Source of the DNA: Penium margaritaceum
Lineage: Eukaryota; Streptophyta; Zygnematophyceae; Desmidiales; Peniaceae
Assembly (NCBI GenBank): GCA_023375785.1
Contig: SZWC01008658.1
Coordinates: forward strand, 22,981-86,980
Direction of reading: 5' to 3'
Length of the DNA: 64,000 nucleotides
A model generated the notes under the pieces. The model saw only the letters and a program-made list of their open reading frames with translations, did no database searches and was not told the origin of the DNA. Shown piece after piece: positions 46,698-58,029 of the stretch; the stretch's first letter is position 1, and the number at the start of each line of letters is the position of its first letter. The translations under genes and the position numbers were made by a program.

Positions 46698-47199
46698 ATG
46701 TTGCTTCTCCTCCTCCTTCTCTTTCCCCTTTTGCCTGCCGCCACGCTGCTGCATTGCTGCTGCAGCAGCAATGCAGTAGCCGCCGCAGCAGCTTCTGACA
46801 AGCAGCCCGAACTCGTGCCTCGAATGAGCTCAACAGAGCGCACTTCGCTCGAAAGCCTCAATAGAGCCTCACATGTACCCAGAAACACCTTCATCGCCGC
46901 CTCTAGCAGCAGCACCACCATCGCCTCATCGAGCAGAAGCAGCGACACCAATGCCAGAGGCAGTAGCAGCAGCAGCAGAGGCAGCGGAACAGGCGGCAGC
47001 GGCAGCAGAGGCAGCCGTCAAAACTCAAACAGAAGAAGCGATATCGGAGCAAGGAAAGGGAGGAAGAAGAGAGCTGGGCTCCACAAAGTTGACGTCGCAC
47101 AAGTCGGAGCAGCCATGTTTGGAGAGCGGCAGCAAGGCAACGCAGCAGCCCTCATGGGAGGAAGAACGCCGCAGCCACCTCACATCGTGAAATGTCCAG
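46698..47199 (+). CDS. Possible first exon, secreted low-complexity protein
   Basis: From the ATG at 46698 the frame encodes a strongly hydrophobic start (MLLLLLLLFPLLPAATLLHC) that looks like a signal peptide, then Ala- and Ser-rich sequence (ERTSLESLNRASHVPRNTF, then Ser/Thr runs), an Arg/Lys patch (RKGRKKR) and HKVDVAQVGAAMF. CAG|GTGATG near 47199 would be a splice donor; beyond it the frame becomes a CT-rich tract that looks intronic. It could be the 5' end of a separate gene or of an alternative transcript of the receptor kinase downstream. A second frame on the same strand (46873-47190) is also open, so composition alone may explain it. Confidence 0.3.
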
Positions 47200-47219
47200 G
47201 TGATGATGCCGGTGCGTGC

Positions 47220-48068
47220 CTCTGGCTGTCCCTGTGCTTTTCCCCCAGCTGCCTGCTGTTCCCTCTCCTCCTCTCCCCACCCCTACCTCCCTCGGAACAT
47301 CCTGTCCTTCCACCCTGCCGCATTTCTATCTCCAACTTTCTACTCTTCACAATATCTGGACGCCTCTCTGGCAGTGTTTTTTTCTACTTGTGTTCTTTCC
47401 CTCCCACCTTCCTACTAATCTCTTCGTCCTCCTGCCTCCTTTTCTTTCTCCCTCCTTTTCTTCATCCCTCATTTTCTCCATTCCTCCTTTTTTTCATCCC
47501 TCCTTTTCTTTCTCCGTTCTCTTCGTCCTCCCTCTTCATCCTCCTTTCTTCTCTGCCTCATCCCTTTCTTTCCCTCTACCCCGTTCTACCTCCCTAAATC
47601 CTCCTTCTCCCTCCACTCTTCATACGCACCATTTTCCCCCTTTTCTCGCTCCTCATCCCTCTGGATTAACCCTCCCTCCTCCCTCTGGCCTTCTTCCCTT
47701 GCCCGTTGTCTCCCCTCACTGTCTTTCTCCTGACTGCCAGTCCTCTCTCCTTCTTCCCTCTCCCTCTCTCTACCCATCCGTCCGTTCCTCTTTACCTGCC
47801 TACCTCCCCTTTCCTATAGGTCCACCCATCCTCCCCCCCCCCATCCTGCTCCCTCCTTCAGTCTCTCCCTCTTCTTCCTCCTTTGCCTAGTCAATCATTC
47901 ATCTCTCCTCAAGGAGACATAGCCGTCCGTAGTTTCCCACTGGTTCAGGATAGGGGTCATGAACCATCTTTTCTCCACTATCATCCTCTTTCCACTATCA
48001 TCCTCTTTCCACTATCATCCTCTTTCCTCTACCATCCTCTTTCCTCTATCATCCTCTTTCCTTTATCA
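47220..48068. repeat. CT-rich tract with 17-bp tandem repeat
   Basis: A long pyrimidine-rich stretch on the plus strand (CCTCC, CTTTC and TCCCT words). At its right end, 47970-48068, about six copies of a 17-bp unit occur, CTTTCCACTATCATCCT and variants. It lies immediately upstream of the receptor kinase and may be an intron or a CT-rich promoter/5' UTR (inference). The Pro/Leu/Ser-rich frames here are artefacts. Confidence 0.75.
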
Positions 48069-48146
48069 AGATGCTGTGAGGGGAATCCTCATTCTGCCAA
48101 ACACCATGTTCCAAGCACACGCCCGCAAATTCAACCTGGTGCAACC

Positions 48147-48632
48147 ATGTCTGAGTTTCGCACTGCTCTTCCCGCTTGTTCCGCTTCACTGCTGCTACTG
48201 CTGCTACTGCTGCTACTGCTCCTGCTGCTGCTGCTGCTGCTGCTGAACCTCTGTTGTTGCTCCTGTTGCCTTGGCTGCTCTTTCTGCCTCTGCTGCTGCT
48301 GTTGCTGCCGGCAATACTGCTATGATGTTGCTCCTGCTGCTGCTGCTGCTGNGCTGTTCCTGCTGCTACTAATGCTCCTGCTGCTCTCCTGCTGCTCCTG
48401 GTACTGTTGTTTCTGCTGCTGCTCCTTCTGCCACTACTGCTCCTGGGCTTTTGCGCCTGCTACTCCTGTCGCTCCTACTTCTGCTGCTGGTGCTGGTGCT
48501 GGCGCTACAGCATCGGCGATGGTGCCCGCGGCAGCGATGGTTCATGCTGCTGCTGCTGCTGATGCTGCCAGCTGCAGCTAGCTACTACTGCTTCTGCTGC
48601 TGCTGATGCTGCTGTTGCTACTCCTGCTTCTG

Positions 48633-48689
<57 letters not shown>

Positions 48690-51600
48690 CTCTTGCTTCT
48701 GCTGCTGCTGCTGCTTCTGGTGCTGCTTCGGCAGCTGCTGCTGCTGCTGCTGCTGCTGTTGCTAGTGGTGGAGAATCTGCTGCTTTGGCTGCTGCTCCTA
48801 CTGCTGTTCAGTGTCCAAGGTGCCCATCCTGTTCATGCTCAATTATCAGAACATGCACAGTTCTCCGATTCTGTGNCTGCTGCTGCTGCTGCTGCTGAAC
48901 CTCTGTTGTTGCTCCTGTTGCCTTGGCTGCTCTTTCTGCCTCTGCTGCTGCTGTTGCTGCCGGCAATACTGCTATGATGTTGCTCCTGCTGCTGCTGCTG
49001 CTGCTGCTGTTGCTAGTGGTGGAGAATCTGCTGCTTTGGCTGCTGCTCCTACTGCTGTTCAGTGTCCAAGGTGCCCATCCTGTTCATGCTCAATTATCAG
49101 AACATGCACAGTTCTCCGATTCTGTGACTCTCCGCGTGCTGCAGGAAACACTGTGATGTCCTCAGAATGGCCACGGCATTTGAAGCACCAGTCGACTGCA
49201 CTGCAGCCGAACACCTCCCATGCATCTGAGGCCAGACCTGCAGCGCCGCTCCACACTAGCCCCAAACCTAGGCAACACCGTGCGCAAAAAGAGGCACACG
49301 CAGCAGGGTTTACCGCGACCTCCAGAGCAGCAGGTACGGCAACAGCAGCAGCGGCGACAGCAGCAGCATTGGAGACCGCAGCGTCTGCTGTGGAAGCAAC
49401 CGAAGACCTTCAACCACTGCCGTCAGATCAGCGCAGCAGCCGACATCTTAGGCCAGCAGATCGGCAGCTGCAGGATCAGAAGCAGCCAGACGAGGAGGGA
49501 GAAGAAGGCGGATGTGACTGCGGCCCACTGCAGCTGCAGCCCCCTCTTCCGAGCCAGCAGCAGTGGCCTGCCGTCCGCTCTCTCCTGTCTGATCTGGGGA
49601 TGTTATCGACAGCCCATCCTAAGCCAAACGCAATAAACTGGTGCACGATGGTTGGCATGGGGTGCGACCGGCTTGGTGAACTTGTGTGCCTATCGCTGAC
49701 TTACGTGCAGGGAGCCTTTCCCATCTCCCTGTCAGCTCTGGACAGTCTGACATGTCTCTCTGTCACTGGTGGGGACTTCAGCGCCCGTGCCAGCTCAGGG
49801 TTGTCCAGGCTGACTAGCTTAAGAATCATGGAGGTGATGAAGAATGAGTCTGCGCAAACCGCTGCCGAGGCCAGCTACTCCGCCTACTCTTCTCCCTCCT
49901 CTGGAACTTCGCCACTTAATGCTACTTACCTGCAAGAGACGTATTGGTTGTCTTCCCTTACGAACCTGAGAAGGCTGAGTTTCAAGGGGATGCAGATGGA
50001 GGGTTTTCTGCCAGAAGAGCTTTCTTCCCTCACCAATCTCAGGAGCATCGACCTCAGTGACAACCAGCTGTCCCAGGTGCCCTGGTGGATTGACTCCCTG
50101 GCTCCGTCACTGCGACACTTGACGATCACCAATGCAGGCGTGTACGACCGCTTCCCCTCACACCTCTTCAAGCTGTTTTCCCTCGCGTCCCTTGATCTCA
50201 GCCACAACCGCTTGCATGGTAGTCTCAGTCCCATTCTCTTCTCCCGCCTCGTCTCTCTTCGCACCCTCATCCTCTCGTACAACGAGCTGTCAGGTTCTAT
50301 CCCAAGCCTATTATCTCACATCACTGGACTTGCCAAACTTGATCTTTCATGCAACAACTTCTTGGGGCAGCTGCCCTCCCAGCTCTTCTTGCTCCCTTCC
50401 CTCAATCACCTCCATCTTGCGCACAACAGCCTAATCAGCCCCATTCCCTCGACCATCAACAATGCTGTCTCACTCTCCGCACTCTCCCTCCAGGCCAACA
50501 ACTTCAGCGGGAGTCTTCCTCAGTCAGTCGCTAGCATGACCTCTCTTGAGTCTCTGGACCTCTCAGAAAATGGATTTTCCGGTCGCCTTCCTGAAGGCAT
50601 GAATGGCTTGACGAGGCTGACTTGCATCAGCTTGTCCGGAAACCTTTTCCATGGCTTCCCTCTCCGCGCCCTGCAAAGGTTGAGCCAGCTGAAAAAGATC
50701 GACTTCTCCCGAAATCGTTTTGCGGGAGAGATTCCGGAGTACGGCTTTTTGTTGGTCTCCACGTGGAAAGATTTCGTCTACTGGAACATGAGCCACAATA
50801 TGCTCTCAGGGGCTTTCCTCCAAAGCCTTGTCCGTCTTCCCTGCCCCCGTGGCTGCATCGTCGATTTCTCTCACAATGCTCTCACCGGCAGTATTCCGCA
50901 AAATCTTGGCAACTGGTCTGTTCTGGACCTGCGGCTGGACCACAACAGGCTGCGCGGACCACTGCCCACCGGCATTTCTGGCCTGACAAGTCTCACCTGG
51001 CTCAGTCTGTCTCACAATCAACTCAGTGGATTTATCCCTCCCGGCTTCTTCCAAGACCTCCCCCGGCTGATGGTTCTTGACCTCTCCAACAACCAGCTCT
51101 CTGGTCCCCTCCCCCTGCAGGCGCCAAGCAGCAACACCAGTGGCAACAAGAGGGGCATCAACACCAGTACCAGTGTGCATAGTGCCATGAGAAGTGGTGC
51201 AGATTCTGACAGAAGCAGCAGCAATGGTGGCAGCGGCGGCGGCGGCGGCGGCGGCGGCGACGGTGGCAGCAACAGCAGCAGCGGCAGCAACAGTGGAAGC
51301 AGAGGCCACGACAGCACTGGTGGCAGCAGCGGAAGCAGCAGCAGCATGAGCGTCAAGTTGGGCGGAAGCAGCAGCAGCATGAGCGTCGAGGTCGGCGGAA
51401 GCAGCAGACAGATCCAACGGCTGAACAATGCTGCTGACAGCGTAAGCGATGCAGCTGCTCGCTACAATGCTTTGAGCGTGCAATGGGTCAACCTCAGTGC
51501 TAACAACTTGTCCGGTTCACTGCCCTCTGACTTCTTGAAAATGGATTCTCTTGAATTCCTCGACCTCAGTGAGAACCAGCTCACGGGAGAGCTTCCACAA

Positions 51601-53805
51601 TCGTCAGAAGTTGTTGCTTCTCGCTTGAAGTACTTGCTGCTGAGTGGAAACAGATTCACAGGCACCATGCCGGACTCAATATGCACGTCTGCGCCAAACC
51701 TCCAGCTTCTTACTCTTAGTCGCAATCTGCTGTACGGGCCGCTGCCTCAGTGCCTCTACAGCGACCTTCCCTCTCTCCGTTGGCTTGACCTTAGCGACAA
51801 CGCGCTCTTCGGCACGCTGCAGAACTTTCTGTGGGTGGACGGCGCCCTGAATCTCGCAGACAACTACTTTTTTGGAGGCGGTGCGATAACGGCAAAGGGC
51901 CACACCCTGTGCGACCTGCAGGCGCGAGGGGTGGCACCATTTGCTGTGAAGCCAGGCAGTGTTGTGCAGATCCTCCCTCACATTCAATCCAGCGCTGCTG
52001 CCAATTGCCTCGCATCAAGTAGAATTGGCAACACAACTGCAGGTGGCAACAGTACCAGCAGTGGCAGCGGGAAAAGTAACAGTGGCATTGGCTTGCCCAG
52101 CACCAGCATCAGCAGCAACAGCAGCAGAAGAAGCAGCAGCAGCGGCGGCAGCGGTGGCAGTGGTGGAGGCGGCAGCAGTGGTGGCACCGGGGGTTCTTGG
52201 GGAGCATGCACGTCAGAGGATGCTCAGCGAACCAAGGCGGAATGTGGGCGGTTCTGTGGAACGTCTCAGAATGGTCAGTGCGGAGGGTTTGGGTTCTGTG
52301 CGATGAGAAGCACACCGACTACTGTGGAGNNNNNNNNNNNNNNNNNNNNNNNNNNNNNNNNNNNNNNNNNNNNNNNNNNNNNNNNNNNNNNNNNNNNNNN
52401 NNNNNNNNNNNNNNNNNNNNNNNNNNNNNNNNNNNNNNNNNNNNNNNNNNNNNNNNNNNNNNNNNNNNNNNNNNNNNNNNNNNNNNNNNNNNNNNNNNNN
52501 NNNNNNNNNNNNNNNNNNNNNNNNNNNNNNNNNNNNNNNNNNNNNNNNNNNNNNNNNNNNNNNNNNNNNNNNNNNNNNNNNNNNNNNNNNNNNNNNNNNN
52601 NNNNNNNNNNNNNNNNNNNNNNNNNNNNNTCGGAATCAGTGTCCAAGAGCCCAACAGCCGGACAGATAGCAGGAATCTGCCTGGCTGTGGCTGTGGCTGT
52701 GGGCTTGATTGCCATGCTCCTATTCCTCCTGCTGCGCCCAAAGAACTTGAGGCGACGGGCTGGTTTGGACATTGATGTGTGTCACCAGTTCAGTCTGGCA
52801 GAGATTGAGAAGGCGACAGATGGGTGGAGTGAGGCAAATCTGTTGGGTTCGGGCGGCTTTGGGGAGGTTTACAAGGGTGTGTCCCCCAAGGGTGAGGTGT
52901 GGGCGGTGAAGCGAGCGAAGCTTATGAGCAACGACTTTGAAGTCGAGGTTTATGCCATGGCAAGCCTCAACCACCCGAGGCTTGTGCGGCTTCTGGGGTT
53001 TTGCCAGGACTACAACGAGTCAAGTGCACGCCAGGAGCAGATCCTCATATATGAGTTCGCATCAAATGGAGATTTGAAGGAGGCCCTTCATGGGAAATCC
53101 AGTGGTGTGGCCCCTCTCTCTCTTGCAGAACGCCTGGACATAACTGTGGGTGCAGCCGAAGGTCTGGCTTACCTTCACTCGTTTGACCCGCCCATAGTGC
53201 ACCGGGACATCAAGCCCGCCAACATACTGTTGGATGGCGGAATGCTCCCAAAGATTGCCGATTTCGGTTTTCTGAAAAAGCTTCAAGACGGGGACGGCCT
53301 TACCCGCCTTGCAGGTACGCCGGGCTACTTCGATCCCGACTATGTTCGGAGCCACACTGTGTCAGTACGCTCTGACGTGTACAGCCTGGGGATTGTCATT
53401 CTTGAGTTGGTCACAGGGCGCAAGCCATATTATGGGCTTGATTCTGCATCCTGGATCCACATCCTGGATTGGGCTAAGCCCCTGTTTGAGCATGAAGATG
53501 TGGGCAACTTGAAGGACCCCGCACTCATCGCCCCCAAAGAGGCCATTTTGGAGTTCACCCTCCTTGCCATGGACTGCACTCGGTGTCCCGCCATGTTTCG
53601 TCCATCGATGAAAGACGTGATGCTGCGCGCGCTTGCAATAAAGGCCAAGTATGGAGGCCTCATTGAGGATGTGCAGGTTGGTGTCGCCCGGAGAGCAAGC
53701 GATGTTCCAACGAGTGAGGAAAAAGTTAGAGAGGAAGAGGTAGCCCTCACAGGCGTAACCTCCGATGGAAGAGGGACAAGTAAATTTTCCTCAGACTTTC
53801 TCTAG
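48147..53805 (+). CDS. LRR receptor-like protein kinase
   Basis: Plasma-membrane receptor kinase of the plant LRR-RLK type, encoded without visible introns. In order: ATG (48147) and hydrophobic Leu/Cys-rich signal region; Ala/Gln-rich spacer; LRR cap (WCTMVGMGC, about 49640); LRRs (about 49680-51110, for example LTNLRSIDLSDNQLSQVP); a Ser/Gly island (about 51120-51420); more LRRs (51480-51840); Ser/Gly and Cys-rich juxtamembrane part (52040-52310, ECGRFCGTSQNGQCGGFGFC); a 300-N gap; TM helix (about 52670-52735); kinase (about 52790-53640). The kinase has GSGGFGEVYKG, the VAIK-type Lys (codon 52909), HRDIKPANILL (Asp 53206), DFG (Asp 53260) and GTPGYFDPDY, so it should be active and of the RD class. 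Ligand unknown. The stretch 48240-49010 is misassembled, so length and exact N-terminus are uncertain. Confidence 0.9.
48180..48790. repeat. CTG/GCT trinucleotide tract in receptor kinase 5' coding region
   Basis: Long CTG/GCT runs, the purest near 48630-48690, encoding poly-Leu, poly-Cys or poly-Ala depending on frame. The tract coincides with two single-N joints, and repeat-driven assembly failure is the likely reason. The true repeat number cannot be read from this sequence. Confidence 0.85.
48234..49125. other. Assembly duplications at single-N joints 48352 and 48876
   Basis: The block before the N at 48352 (about 48240-48351, GAACCTCTGTTGTTGCTCC onward) recurs at about 48892-49003. The block before the N at 48876 (about 48757-48875, ending GATTCTGTG) recurs at about 49006-49125. 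Both copies abut single-N scaffold joints, so contig ends that overlap were placed in series. The offset of the first pair is 652 bases, which moves the frame by one and links the ATG at 48147 to the long LRR frame. Confidence 0.85.
52330..52629. other. Assembly gap (300 N) inside receptor kinase
   Basis: Exactly 300 unresolved bases between the Cys-rich module and the transmembrane segment. Downstream the kinase frame matches the upstream frame at this length, but the true gap size is unknown, so an intron could also be hidden here. Confidence 1.
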
Positions 53806-54460
53806 TGAATTACCTCTGTGCTATTGCGATTATTCGTGTCAATGGTGTGCATGCATGGTTCATCATAACGATGAACATTGTCTTCGACAGTCAGATCTGG
53901 AATGCTCCACAGCTCTTTGGGTACTCACTCTTAGCAAAATGTCGACACAAGTGTTTTGGTGCTTGCACACATTCTCCCTATGATTGTTTTCTTCTCCCTT
54001 TCTTCTGAAATGTCTCAAGCTGTGCTGGAGCAGCCTCCATTTTGGGAGAGTTCGGGAGGAGCAAGTAGAAGAACCAGACTGCCCAGTCCCCAAAGACAAA
54101 GAAGCAAAGATCAGAGAGCAAGATTGGGTCAACTCGATTGCAACCCATGTTGGTCTCAAGACTCTGGCACCAGTGGGGGCAGCTCAATCAAACAATGTTC
54201 GGAGCTTCTCCTGTGCATGTCCAGCTCTTGAGCAAAGCAGAGGGAGTGAGCTATTGTCAATAATGATTAGCAGCACAATTGCAGGAATAGTGGCCCCTTC
54301 AGATCTAAAATGAAAGTTTGCATCATGGATAGGATCGGTTGCGAGACAGAAAAGAGCATCATGAAGCTTGAACTGATCCCCAGTCCTCACCCCAGTCATC
54401 CCAAGTTTGAGAGAACCCTTTACTGCCAGCAGCTTTTCTTGTGGTTTGTGTTGTGGCACT
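53806..54460. other. 3' flank of receptor kinase
   Basis: Noncoding-looking DNA after the kinase stop, probably its 3' UTR, facing the minus-strand ArfGAP fragment. A minus frame at 54459-54184 has no domain and is not called. Confidence 0.5.
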
Positions 54461-54666
54461 TGGCCTAGCAGCAGGTGATCGACTGCCGGGACCCTGCAGT
54501 GGGAAATGTGCAGTTTATTTGATCACCTGAGGGTGTGGAAAGCACATAAAGGAGCATGACAACATAGCAGACAGCATACTGTGATGCTCCCTGCACCAAT
54601 AGAACACACACCTTTTGCCTGAAAACAGGTGGTGGTGCAGTCCATTTTCGACCAATGGCCTCTGTG

Positions 54667-54667
54667 N
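54667..54667. other. Single-N contig joint interrupting the ArfGAP gene
   Basis: One unresolved base. ArfGAP similarity stops at this base and does not resume in any frame on its far side, as at the other two single-N joints where contigs were misjoined. Confidence 0.8.
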
Positions 54668-54953
54668 CTCGAAGGAATGAGTTCAATGAACCTTGATTCC
54701 TCTGCCTTGCACGTACCTCCATTCTCCGAACCTGATCCTCGGACCAAGAGTCCATACCCACGGATCGAACGAAGCTGCGGTGAACGCCCATGCCTCTGTG
54801 TACCCCCGAGCATTCCAAGCACAGGAAGATGCCGTACGTGACTGAAGCCCATTGAGGGTTCCGGCAGCCGCAATCAACGCACTGCTTGTTCGTCACCTGC
54901 TGCTGCACCGTCTTCAGCCTGTCTTGCAGAGACATTTTACTGTCAGCCGACAT
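54668..54953 (-). CDS. ArfGAP-domain protein, N-terminal exon (partial)
   Basis: The product begins [19 protein letters not shown] and runs into a typical ArfGAP zinc finger: [17 protein letters not shown], then [17 protein letters not shown], then [18 protein letters not shown]. The CxxC...CxxC spacing and the arginine in the GVHR region (catalytic arginine finger) are present. ArfGAPs stimulate GTP hydrolysis on ARF proteins in vesicle traffic; the sequence is closest in style to plant AGD6/AGD7 (ARFGAP1 type). After RRME comes GTACGT, a good splice donor, yet in-frame sequence that resembles the rest of the domain (NQGSLNSFL) continues to the single-N joint at 54667. The remainder is not seen. 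I chose the ATG at 54953; 54935 is an alternative. Confidence 0.85.
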
Positions 54954-56989
54954 CCCGGGCAAATCTCCACAGCCTCGGGTTGGTCGGGGCCTCGTGCTGC
55001 AGGGATGACCCAAATGCGTTTCACACGTTGAGATGAAGTCAAGACCAGGGAGCAGACTGGGGACTATCGAAGTAAGCCGAAACGCACAGCGAGTCGAGGG
55101 CGGATGGAAGCAAGGACGACGCGCGCGTCTTCACGTTTTCCAAGATCACGCAGGTGGCGGAGGTGGTCCCAGAAAACGACCGTCAGAGCGACCTGTCTGC
55201 CGGTCGAGCAGCGCGTGACGTGAAAGCAACACAAGGGGTGCGGCTGGGAGTCGTTGGGCCCGGTAGTTGGAAGTGCCGCGGCTGGATCGTTGGGATGCGT
55301 GGTTGAAGCATCGATTTTCGTGCGTTAAAACGCCATTTTTGAAGGTTTTTTTTTTCAAACAGACCCATTCCAACGGGGCATCGATGTCATCATGCTCATG
55401 CTGAACGCCAGTCGGTTGTCGATGTGCCATACCCCGGATGGGGATGCGGCGAATCGGGTGAGAATGCGTCAGCGTGCTTGCGAAGGACGAGCATGCCCAG
55501 CACGCTGAAGCCACACCCCGACATGCCATCCTCGAACCCAAGCGGCGTGAGGAGGCTAGCCATCCCCCTGCCTGCCACACCGACGACCGTCGTTGAAGAC
55601 CCTCCTGGACGCCTCAACGATCGTTCAACGCTTCGTTGAAGGCCTCGTCGCTCGCCCCCCCTGCCAGAAGGGTAGGATTGGGCGGAGGGGGGGGGGGGAT
55701 GGGAAAGAGCCATGGTCGAAAGATAGACGGATGGTGACCAAGCGCTCGCCTTTGTAGGTAGCAGCGAATGCTGGTGGCGCAGTGCGTGGGAAGTGGCAAA
55801 AAAATTTCAACAAATTTGTCAAATCGATGGTCCAACGACGGAAGCCAACGATATCGCGTGGGAAGGTGAGTAGCAGGTTCGTTTTTCGTTGGAATCCGTC
55901 GTTGACGACAGATTCCAACGACTCCCAGTCGCACGCAAGGTTGACTGGGATTGATCGATAGCACGCCACATCGAAACGTCGAAAGCGACGGAAGCCGCAA
56001 AAGCGAACAGTGGATAACAACGCTGTGGGCATCATTTGATTCGACCCAGCTGTCACGAGTGTACTCGACTTGGATCCACCTTCGCTTCATATGCTTGCCG
56101 ATTAGGTCGGAGATGGACGTCCGGATAGGCCATCGACGCGATCCATCGGACGACGGAGTCGGATCCGACCCGCTCGTAATTGGAATCCAAGCGGAGATAC
56201 ACACAAGTCGGAATCCAGGTCTGACCGCTCTGAAATATAACCGAGCACTTAGGGGGTGTGCCGTTGCATGGAGATGAAAGATTCGCGATGAAGACATGGT
56301 CGGTGAAGCTGCCATATCCACAAGACGACGCGGCTGGAATCCACTCAGGCCGGCAGTCTGGGCTACGTTGGCGACCTTAGATTTTTGGAGATACAGAAAA
56401 TATTTTCATCTCGCCACTGTAGATGTGCAACGTGAAATCGGCGCGCGATGTTTGCGATGTTTAGCGATTATAGCCTGGTTTTTGGGTGTGATGCGCCGCT
56501 TCGCTTACATCGCCCCCAGCCTTGTTCCATGCAGACGGTTGCGATGCAGACTTCGTGGAAAACGGAATCCCTCGATGATTTTCTAATTTCTCGTGCTCGA
56601 TGGACGTCCGTTCGCCAGCGATAAGCTCATGAAGATTTTTGTAGAATATTTCACAAATGTCCACGAAGCATCCGGACACACGCAGTGAAAGCTGTGAAGC
56701 AAAAAATCGCGTAAACACGGCGGTATCCGCCGCTGACTCGGAGATTTTCTCCTTTTCCTCGAAACGATATAGAGCCTACGAGACAGGCTCGTCCCTACCT
56801 TCCGTGCAGGCTGTTTTCCGTAAAAGTTGGATGCTAGAACACGATAGAAAACACCACCACTGTTGCGAGCCGCCTTTTCATCTTGATGAAAACATCTCCG
56901 TTTCATCGCAATGCAACGGCACACCCCCTTACTAATTGCACCCACGCCCGCATTGAAGGCACGTGCGGTTCTGGCGGCAAGCGAAAAAA
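54954..56989. other. Upstream region of ArfGAP gene, no other gene recognised
   Basis: The first few hundred bases should hold the ArfGAP promoter and 5' UTR. Nothing else is identified. A poly-G run lies at about 55683-55699. GGAATCC words recur (about 55890, 55915, 56180, 56210 and 56335) without a fixed period. Frames on the minus strand (56321-55614 and others) lack domains. Confidence 0.5.
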
Positions 56990-58029
56990 TACTCATCCGC
57001 CCCGTGTTCGGAGTTCGGTAGGATATGGCCCTCTATCCTCATTCAAGCACAAGGCGCAAAATGGATCTACGACTACTTGAAGCCACCACGGTATAAATGG
57101 AAACAAACAGTTTTAGACACACAACACCTGCCCAAAAAGGAATTTTTTTCCTCTCTCATCCAAAAATACTCAACATTCGAAACCTCCAACTGAGCTCAAG
57201 ATGGAGACAGTACCTCTCATGCTTCTTAGACACAAATCCCACAATCCTCCCCCCAAATCTCACGTGACAAGACATCTCCTTAGAATATGTAGCATACAAC
57301 AGACACCTTCTCCAGACAAATGCACAACCATTTGGCATCACTTCTCGAGAACGCTTCCTCCTCACATCCGAGATACAAGTGAGACACCTTTTCGACCCTC
57401 AACTTCTCTCTCAGACACTCGGAAAAGCACCCACCCTGAGCCAGACACGCGTGCTTGAAGAAGTCCGACAACACCTCCCCCTATCTTGGATCTCCATAAT
57501 GACAAATCCACCTCTCCTCACGGATATCTACAAATACACCCCCTTACGTCACCCTCTCCGCTCTCACAGGACTCCCTATCACCATCATCTACAAATTACG
57601 ACAGCGGGGTCCCGAGATCTGGGGCCACCCTCTCCAACTTTGCACGGTCACGGGCCGCCTGTGCCGCCACCCATGGGCCCAGCCGCGGCCTTTCTACGGG
57701 CTAGACTGTACACCAGTATATGTCAAAAAAAGGATATTTCTAGGGACACCGCACCAACCAGACATCTCGAGCTACATAATTAAGAACGGAAACCCGTCCC
57801 TCCAGGATCTATACAAAACCGTCTTGCAAAAAGAAAACCCCTCCGCAACATATAAACAAAATGGGAAGAAAAATACCCCAACACCGTTTTCCAATGGCAA
57901 TACATCCTCGACAGCCTCTTGAACTCCCCCATCCGTCTTCGCCCACAAGACGTCATGCTCCGAATCATTCACTGATCCATACAAGTAAACCATAGATACC
58001 GATTCCTTCCCCCCCCCCGTCGTCCCCAC

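Noticed and set aside
47216-47890. Pro/Leu/Ser-rich 224-codon frame
   Set aside because: Pure consequence of the CT-rich tract; all three plus frames are open here.
48606-48977. Poly-Leu open frame ahead of the receptor kinase
   Set aside because: Frame of the CTG repeat only, and it crosses a single-N contig joint with duplicated flanks; not a gene.
55614-56321. 235-codon minus frame upstream of the ArfGAP exon
   Set aside because: No domain or homology cue; overlapping frames on the same strand are similarly open and a poly-G run lies inside.
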